Below are positions 58,831-64,000 of a stretch of 64,000 nt of DNA, in pieces. A program made the translations under genes and the position numbers. The stretch is from Gluconacetobacter sacchari (GTDB lineage Bacteria > Pseudomonadota > Alphaproteobacteria > Acetobacterales > Acetobacteraceae): positions 49,969 through 113,968 of the forward strand of contig NZ_JABEQJ010000015.1 in the NCBI RefSeq assembly GCF_014174255.1, given 5' to 3'. The first letter of the stretch is position 1. Every line of letters starts with the position of its first letter. The notes below the pieces were generated by a model, which saw nothing but the letters and a program-made list of their open reading frames with translations, was not told the DNA's origin and searched no databases.

Positions 58831-59017
58831 GGCTGCCTCCCTTGCCGAAGGTCGTCTGCACGACGTCTTCGTGCCGGAGGACGTGGGGTGTCCTGCCTGG
58901 GGAACAAGGCGTGTTCCGCGATCACATCCGCACGATCCGGCGGGGAGATTTTCTTGCCGGGTGCCGGGAAACGCTGGCATGCTGCCGGCCCGACCGCTGC
59001 GACAAGGATGGTTTCAT

Positions 59018-59212
59018 ATGCGTGTGCGCCTGCTTCTTTCCAGCCTTACCGTCATTGCGCTGATCGGCGTTTCGGCGCCGGTTTCCGCCGCCGCGCCGTG
59101 CCGGGATGCCAAGGGCAAGTTTACGACCTGCCCCAAGCCGAAACCCGCCAAATGCCGCGATGAAAAGGGGCGTTATGTCAAATGCGCGGCTCCGCCTGCC
59201 AGTCCCGGCTGA
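59018..59212 (+). CDS. Small secreted protein with two CRDxKG repeats
   Basis: Protein of 64 residues with a signal peptide (LLLSSLTVIALIGVSAPVSAA) and a mature part of about 38 residues. That part is two copies of a short repeat: CRDAKGKFTTC and CRDEKGRYVKC, joined by PKPKPAK. Each repeat holds two cysteines spaced ten apart, so two disulfides are likely in the periplasm. AAGGATGG lies before the ATG. No family was recognised. Confidence 0.6.
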   Translation: MRVRLLLSSLTVIALIGVSAPVSAAAPCRDAKGKFTTCPKPKPAKCRDEKGRYVKCAAPPASPG

Positions 59213-59225
59213 CGGGGCGACGCTT

Positions 59226-59426
59226 CTATTGTCGCAGGGTCGTGCCGTTCACGATCCCGCCCGGCGTCAGGTATAGCTGGCGATAGGCCGCTCCGACATG
59301 GGGGTGCGTGGCGCGCCATAGCCCCGCCAGGTCGACCAGGCCGCAGAGCAGGCCAAGCATCGCCAGCCCCAGCAGGCGTGTGCGTCCATCGCGCCGGGAG
59401 CGTTCAGGCAAGAAAGCGCCTCCCAT
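59226..59426 (-). CDS. Possible small membrane protein coupled to mannosyltransferase
   Basis: Protein of 66 residues with one hydrophobic segment (LLGLAMLGLLCGLVDLAGL). Its ATG lies 23 bases inside the 3' end of the GT-C gene on the same strand, with no clear ribosome-binding site, so it would depend on coupled translation. It may be a spurious frame. Confidence 0.35.
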   Translation of the reverse strand: MGGAFLPERSRRDGRTRLLGLAMLGLLCGLVDLAGLWRATHPHVGAAYRQLYLTPGGIVNGTTLRQ

Positions 59427-60534
59427 GCAGCCAACTGTCCGCGAACACGCAATCCAGTACCAGGCAGAGCAGGATCAGCCACCGCCGCCAGCTTGGGGGG
59501 GCTCGATCGGCCATGATGGTGAGCAGCATGCCGGCAAGCGGGTTGCCCAGCACGATCCGATGGATCGACATGATCCCAGCACTGCCGGCCAGCAGGAAGG
59601 TCGCCAGGAGCGTGCAGCTTTCCATGCGCCAGCCGATGCGCAGTCCCCAGCCGATCAGTCCGATTTCGAGCAGCGCGGCAATGGCCAGATGCAGCGTTCG
59701 GCGGTGGGTGAAACCGTAGCCGATCCAGAAGGATGGCAGATGCGGCTGATGCCCCCACGCGGCCTGCACATGGGCGAAGGCCAGCCCGTCGCCGAGCAGG
59801 TGGTCGAGAAAGAAGATGAACGACGCCAGGCCGGTTCCGCCTGCCAGGATCACCACCCCGCCTTCGACCAGGCGGGTCGGCCGGCCGGCGCCTGGGGCGC
59901 GCATGCCGGGAGCGAAGGCGTGGAACAGGGCGGCGACGATCACGCAGACCAGGCCCGTGGGGCGTGTCAGACATAGCAGGGCCGCCAGCAGCATGGCCGC
60001 CAATGTCCGCCCCCGCGCCAGGACCATCAGCATCCCCAGCAGCAGCACGCCGTACAGGCATTCCGTATAGGGAAGCCGAAACCAGAAGCCGGTGGGTAGA
60101 ATCAGGAACATCACCGTGCGAAACGGACCGTTCGCCCCGTCGTCACCCACCCGGTCGCGCATATAGGTTGCGGCGAGCAGGACGAGCACGGGAAACAGGA
60201 TGGCGCCGATCGCCAGGCCGGCCGCGTGCGCGCCCAGGCCGGTCAGGTCGATCATGGCCCGCAGCAGCAACGGATAGAGCGGAAAGAACGCCCAGGAGGC
60301 CTGGCCGTAATCGTCGGAGGTCCAGCGCGGCGGCATATCGTATCCGTTGCGCGCGATCTGTTCGTACCAGCCGCAATCCCATTGGCACATCGCGCGGTCG
60401 ATTCCGCCGAGCGGCTGGGCTCCGGCTGCCAGAAGCAGCAGCAGCGTGACATGCAGCGGCAGGATCCAGCGCGTTCCATCCTGCGCGAGTCCGGACGGCA
60501 TGAAGCGGTTCCTGCCGATGATCCCGTATGCCAT
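59404..60534 (-). CDS. GT-C mannosyltransferase-like membrane protein (PIG-V type)
   Basis: Polytopic membrane protein of 376 residues with about nine or ten helices. The first loop after helix 1 carries QWDCGWYEQIARNGYD, the acidic WD..WY pattern of PIG-V/GT-C enzymes that use polyprenyl-phosphate sugars on the outer side of the membrane. Further landmarks are ASWAFFPLYPLLLRAM and LPYTECLYGVLLLGM. Sugar and acceptor are unknown. Confidence 0.75.
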   Translation of the reverse strand: MAYGIIGRNRFMPSGLAQDGTRWILPLHVTLLLLLAAGAQPLGGIDRAMCQWDCGWYEQIARNGYDMPPRWTSDDYGQASWAFFPLYPLLLRAMIDLTGLGAHAAGLAIGAILFPVLVLLAATYMRDRVGDDGANGPFRTVMFLILPTGFWFRLPYTECLYGVLLLGMLMVLARGRTLAAMLLAALLCLTRPTGLVCVIVAALFHAFAPGMRAPGAGRPTRLVEGGVVILAGGTGLASFIFFLDHLLGDGLAFAHVQAAWGHQPHLPSFWIGYGFTHRRTLHLAIAALLEIGLIGWGLRIGWRMESCTLLATFLLAGSAGIMSIHRIVLGNPLAGMLLTIMADRAPPSWRRWLILLCLVLDCVFADSWLHGRRFLA

Positions 60535-61098
60535 ATCCCTTCGCGCCTCGCTTCAACGAGAGAACGACATACTATGACACAATATAATTGGGCGGGAAGA
60601 TATTCGGAAGGACGTAAATACGCTTTGTTGACATTTGTCGAGATTGAAAAAGTTTTATTGAAACTGACATGAATGGAAAACAATATGATAATTTTTTTAC
60701 TTTTGTGATTTTAATGATGCGGTAGGTAGTGATTTTTCTACGTATAGATGACAAGTTTCTTTGGCATAAATGTTTCGATAATTAAATAAAATCGGACGGA
60801 ATTTGATGGCGAGCGAGAAATCTCAACAATATGACGAATTCAATTGGCGATTGCGACGTTCCATGTCGGTTCGCTGGCCCGTACGCGAAAGTGGCGTGGG
60901 GTGTATTGAGCTATGTCGTGGGGCATTTTTACTTGGTGTATGGCTGGTATGTGGAGAAAGTGTGCGCGGGCGACCCGTCGAACATTGCGGGATACCGGTA
61001 GCGTGGCATAAGAAACGCTCGGGTGGCAGGTCGGGTGCGACAGCCGCCGCGAGCGTCTCCAGGCGGTCCTGAATGTTCTGTGCGAGAGGATCGCCAGG
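60535..61098. other. AT-rich non-coding stretch
   Basis: 564 bases. The part at about 60580-60810 is strikingly AT-rich, with runs of A and T (for example TAATTTTTTTACTTTT near 60688) in a GC-rich chromosome. A TTGACA hexamer lies at 60628-60633 with a poor -10 nearby. No coding sequence, tRNA or known RNA was recognised. It probably holds promoters for the flanking genes and may be a relic of acquired DNA. Confidence 0.5.
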
Positions 61099-63696
61099 GT
61101 GGAGAAATGTTTCATGAGGGAGCCGGCGTTGCAGGGTGGGCCGTCATCTCTTTCTTCGGTCCTGAACGCGCTGGCCGACGGCGTGGTGATGGTCGACGAC
61201 GGTGGAAAGGTGACGTTCGTCAATGACGCCGCCGTGGCGATGTGCGGCGGACGGGCCGAATCGTGGATCGGGCAACCGGCGCGCGCCATGGTGCCGGCGC
61301 TGGACCTGACGTTGGGCGCGGGCCGTCGCGAACTGCGGCTCTTTCGGCCTGGTTCGCCGGGCCTGTGGGTGGAAGCGGCCGTGGCGCGCGAGGGTGCGCC
61401 AGGCGCCGCGGGCTGGGTCGTGAGCCTGCGGGACGTGACGGCGGACGTCAGTCGGCGCGAGGCGGGGCATCTTTGCTCCGCCGTCGTCAATCGTACCGAT
61501 CGCGGTGTGATGGTCCTCGATGGCCTGGACCGGATAACCTATGTCAATCCGGCCTTCACACATCTGCTGGGCTATCGTTCGGACGATGTCCTGTTGCGCG
61601 ATGTCTCGGTCGTCCTGTCGGCGGAAGAGAGCGACATGTCGGTCCTGCGCGAATTCCGCTACAATCTGCGTGCCCGCAGGGCGTTCGAGATCGACCTGCG
61701 GGCACGGTCGCGCGCGGGGTGCGAGATCTGGCTGAGTACCGCCGTCAGCCCGGTGCGTGACGATGGCGCGGCGAGTGGCGATGTCATCGTCATCCTGGCC
61801 GACAACACCCAGGCGATGGCATTGCGCGGCCTGCGCCAGGACGTGACGACGGCCCTGAGCGGCGCCACGGATTTCAATGACGTCATGCTGCTGATCTGCC
61901 GGCGGATCGAGGCGATCTCGCCGGATGTGCTGGTGTCGATCATCCTGGTCACCGAGGAGGGAACGGCCTGGATGGCGGGCAGGGGCGCGATGCCGGAATC
62001 GTTTGCCTTGGCCTGCGACGGCATGATCGTCGGACCGATGGTGGGGACCTGCGGCGCCGCGATCTGTTCGGGCCATGAGGTCCTGACCTCCGATATCGAG
62101 ACCGATCCGCGCTGGACGCCGGCCCTGCGCGACGCGGTGCGTCCGCTGGGACTGATCGCGTGCTGGTCGGTGCCGGTGCGTATGCGCGACGGCACGGTTG
62201 TCGGCACGATGGCCCTGTATTTCCGGGATCGGCGGGAACCGACGCTGTGGCATCGTCGGGTCGTGGATGCCTGTATCCATTTCTGCACCCTGGCGGTCGA
62301 GCAGGAGCGCGCGCGGGCGCGAATCGCGCAACTGGCGCATTACGATGCGGCCACCGGCCTGCCCAACCGGACCTGGCTGCGCGACCATCTGGCCGGCTTG
62401 CAGGACAGGCCGGGATGGTGTGGCCTGACCCTGATCGCGGTCGATCTCGACCAGTTCCGGACGATCCGCGATGGGCTGGGAGGGGCCGGCGCGGACGAAT
62501 TGCTGGAGACGGTCGCCCGGCGGCTGAAGCGGGCGGTGGGGAACGATGGTACCCTGACCCGGACCGGCGATGATGAGTTTTCGATCGTGACGGGGTGCGG
62601 TCGGACGCCCGGAGGCTCAGGCTGCTGCCCGGACGGCGACGGATTCCAGGCCGTCGATCATGCGGCCGTGCTGGCCGGAGCCGTTGTGCGGGCCATGGCG
62701 GTTCCGTTCGTCATCAACGGCGTGCCGGTGACCTCGGGGGTCAGCATCGGCATCTGCGCCGGCGGCGAGAAGGGGGGCACCGTCGATACGCTGCTGCGCA
62801 ACACGCGGATCGCCGTGTCCCGCGCCCGGGATGCGGGCGGGAATTGCTATCGCTTCTTCAGTCCCGCGATGAACCTGCGGGCGCACGACCGCCTCATTCT
62901 CAGTAGCGTGTTGGGGACGGCGCTGGCGTCCGAGCGGTTGCGCCTGGTGTATCAACCCCAGGTTTCGCCCCGTACCGGCGCCATCCACGGGGTCGAGGCG
63001 CTGGCGCGCTGGCATGATTCGGCGCGTGGCGAGATCCCGCCGGTGCGCTTTATTCCGCTGGCCGAGGAATCCGGCCTGATCCAGGTGCTGGGCGAGTGGG
63101 CGTTGCGGCTGGCTTGCCGGCAGATGGCACGATGGATGGCCGACGATGTCGGGATTCCGTCGGTTTCGGTCAATCTGTCCGCGCGGCATTTCCGCGAGCC
63201 GGGCCTGCCGTCGATGATTGCCGGCATCCTGCGGGAAACCGGCATTCCAGCCAGCCGCCTGATGGTGGAAATGACCGAGAGTACGATGATCGCCGACCTG
63301 GACAGCGCGATCGCGGCGGCGCGGGCGATTCGCGCGCTGGGGGTCGGCCTGTCGATGGACGATTTCGGCACCGGCTTTTCCACGCTGGCGAATCTGGTCA
63401 ATCTGCCGCTGAGCGAAGTGAAGATCGACCGCAGCTTCGTGGACGGGATGGACCGGGTCGAGGAAAGCCGCCTGATCGTCAACGCGGTTGTCGGGATCGG
63501 GCGCCATCTGGGCATGTCGATCGTGGCCGAGGGGGTCGAGACCGCGCGGCAGCTTGAGATTCTGGACGAAGTGGGGTGCCCTGCCGTGCAGGGCTTCCTG
63601 ATCTCCCATCCGCTGGAAGCCGAGCAACTGCCGGATTGGGTGCGGACGTGGCACCAGTCGCATGCGGCCTCGCTGGTGCGGCTGCCGGTGGCCTGA
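61099..63696 (+). CDS. PAS-PAS-GAF-GGDEF-EAL cyclic-di-GMP protein
   Basis: Cytoplasmic sensor of 865 residues. Two PAS-like domains (about 18-118 and 127-235) and a GAF-like domain (about 245-405) precede GGDEF (about 410-590) and EAL (about 600-850). The GGDEF motif reads GDDEF (490-494), so cyclase activity is doubtful though GTP may still bind. The EAL domain keeps Glu633 (EAL), Asn692, Glu724, Asp754-Asp755, Lys775, Glu811 and Gln831, so c-di-GMP hydrolysis is likely. Starts at GTG 61099 or ATG 61114 both have ribosome-binding sites. In cellulose-making relatives such proteins tune cellulose synthesis. Confidence 0.92.
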   Translation: MEKCFMREPALQGGPSSLSSVLNALADGVVMVDDGGKVTFVNDAAVAMCGGRAESWIGQPARAMVPALDLTLGAGRRELRLFRPGSPGLWVEAAVAREGAPGAAGWVVSLRDVTADVSRREAGHLCSAVVNRTDRGVMVLDGLDRITYVNPAFTHLLGYRSDDVLLRDVSVVLSAEESDMSVLREFRYNLRARRAFEIDLRARSRAGCEIWLSTAVSPVRDDGAASGDVIVILADNTQAMALRGLRQDVTTALSGATDFNDVMLLICRRIEAISPDVLVSIILVTEEGTAWMAGRGAMPESFALACDGMIVGPMVGTCGAAICSGHEVLTSDIETDPRWTPALRDAVRPLGLIACWSVPVRMRDGTVVGTMALYFRDRREPTLWHRRVVDACIHFCTLAVEQERARARIAQLAHYDAATGLPNRTWLRDHLAGLQDRPGWCGLTLIAVDLDQFRTIRDGLGGAGADELLETVARRLKRAVGNDGTLTRTGDDEFSIVTGCGRTPGGSGCCPDGDGFQAVDHAAVLAGAVVRAMAVPFVINGVPVTSGVSIGICAGGEKGGTVDTLLRNTRIAVSRARDAGGNCYRFFSPAMNLRAHDRLILSSVLGTALASERLRLVYQPQVSPRTGAIHGVEALARWHDSARGEIPPVRFIPLAEESGLIQVLGEWALRLACRQMARWMADDVGIPSVSVNLSARHFREPGLPSMIAGILRETGIPASRLMVEMTESTMIADLDSAIAAARAIRALGVGLSMDDFGTGFSTLANLVNLPLSEVKIDRSFVDGMDRVEESRLIVNAVVGIGRHLGMSIVAEGVETARQLEILDEVGCPAVQGFLISHPLEAEQLPDWVRTWHQSHAASLVRLPVA

Positions 63697-63723
63697 CGCG
63701 CGTTTTGTGCCTGTGCCACCGGA

Positions 63724-63740
63724 TGTCATAAAAACTTAAT
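63724..63740 (+). promoter_or_regulatory. Pho box-like site upstream of pstC
   Basis: TGTCATAAAAACTTAAT resembles PhoB boxes (a TGTCATA half, then an AT spacer and CTTAAT in place of CTGTCAT). It lies 86 bases before the pstC start, a suitable place for PhoB activation under phosphate shortage. Confidence 0.5.
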
Positions 63741-63826
63741 TGCCCTGCCGATCCTGTCCGATTGAAGCCCGAGGGGGCGAAATGTATTGGATGAACGGAT
63801 TGAAGGTCGGCATCGGGAAGAGATGA

Positions 63827-64000
63827 ATGCAGCGGATGCCGCGATCCCCGGACCTGGCTCCGGTGGGACGAAACGAACACGCAGAGATCGGCGACCGGAT
63901 ATTTGCGGGGCTTGTGCGCCTGTGCGGATGGCTGATGCTTGCTCTTCTGGGTGGGTTGATTGCGGTTTTGGCGTGGGGTGGGGTTTCCGCGTGGTCGTCG
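63827..64000 (+). CDS. pstC: Phosphate ABC transporter permease PstC (3'-truncated by window)
   Basis: The first 58 codons only. After a polar N-terminus the sequence GDRIFAGLVRLCGWLMLALL and GGLIAVLAWGG aligns with the start and first helix of PstC (compare GD-IF--LVKLAALIVLLMLGG in E. coli as recalled). The Pho-box-like site upstream agrees. No pstS gene precedes it. Confidence 0.75.
   Translation, partial: MQRMPRSPDLAPVGRNEHAEIGDRIFAGLVRLCGWLMLALLGGLIAVLAWGGVSAWSS

Noticed and set aside
60803..61072. Plus-strand frame of 89 codons upstream of the c-di-GMP gene.
   Set aside because: No family pattern or ribosome-binding site, and its composition looks non-coding.
1..64000. CRISPR arrays, tRNA or rRNA genes, phage genes, toxin-antitoxin pairs, defence systems.
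   Set aside because: None was recognised by eye. A proper tRNA or covariance search was not possible here.

Overview
The window is GC-rich alphaproteobacterial chromosome. A CtrA-type regulator, the gene repertoire and the codon use suggest an acetic acid bacterium (Acetobacteraceae, Gluconacetobacter/Komagataeibacter-like). That placement is inference, since there is no rRNA in the window. No tRNA, CRISPR array, phage or intact insertion sequence was seen.

Layout. 1-3.1 kb: folP-glmM-thiD housekeeping genes. 3.1-4 kb: a CtrA paralogue whose phospho-accepting Asp51 is already Glu, behind a striking concentric dyad. 4.1-10.7 kb: a YegD-like Hsp70, a GNAT-AlkB fusion, a second acetyltransferase, a dipeptidyl peptidase IV and an EamA exporter. 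10.8-15.3 kb: a surface-polysaccharide patch (UDP-galactopyranose mutase, two glycosyltransferases, a TylF-type methyltransferase) with clearly lower GC. 16-31.9 kb: a complete fatty-acid beta-oxidation block (fadL-fadD, ETF-QO/etfB/etfA, fadA/fadN/fadE, thioesterase) with a TetR regulator. Related palindromes (consensus CTAACGATCGTTAG) lie in three of its intergenic regions and suggest one regulon. 32-35.7 kb: photolyase, then a cyclodeaminase/adenosine-deaminase-family pair whose deaminase has lost the usual HAGE glutamate. 36-38.3 kb: feoA-feoB and a Cys-rich FeoB partner. 39.1-44.2 kb: a cobalamin riboswitch followed by btuB-btuF-btuC-btuD.

44.3-55.9 kb holds a tightly overlapping respiratory operon. 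It encodes alternative complex III (pentahaem ActA, fused Fe-S/molybdopterin-fold ActB, ActC, ActD, ActE, ActF), a small membrane protein, a Sco copper chaperone and a caa3-type cytochrome oxidase (CoxB with fused cytochrome c, CoxA of the A2 'YSHP' type, CoxC, CoxD). Together they form a quinol-to-oxygen chain without a bc1 complex. It is followed by an LpxH-like phosphoesterase coupled to a GT4 glycosyltransferase, small membrane or secreted proteins, a GT-C mannosyltransferase-like protein, an AT-rich non-coding stretch, a PAS-PAS-GAF-GGDEF-EAL protein (GGDEF degenerate, EAL intact), and the start of pstC behind a Pho-box-like site.

No wholly new multigene system was proved. The best leads are the phosphomimetic CtrA paralogue, the shared fatty-acid operator, the deaminase with a rebuilt active site, the GNAT-AlkB fusion, and the accessory gene inside the ACIII-caa3 operon.
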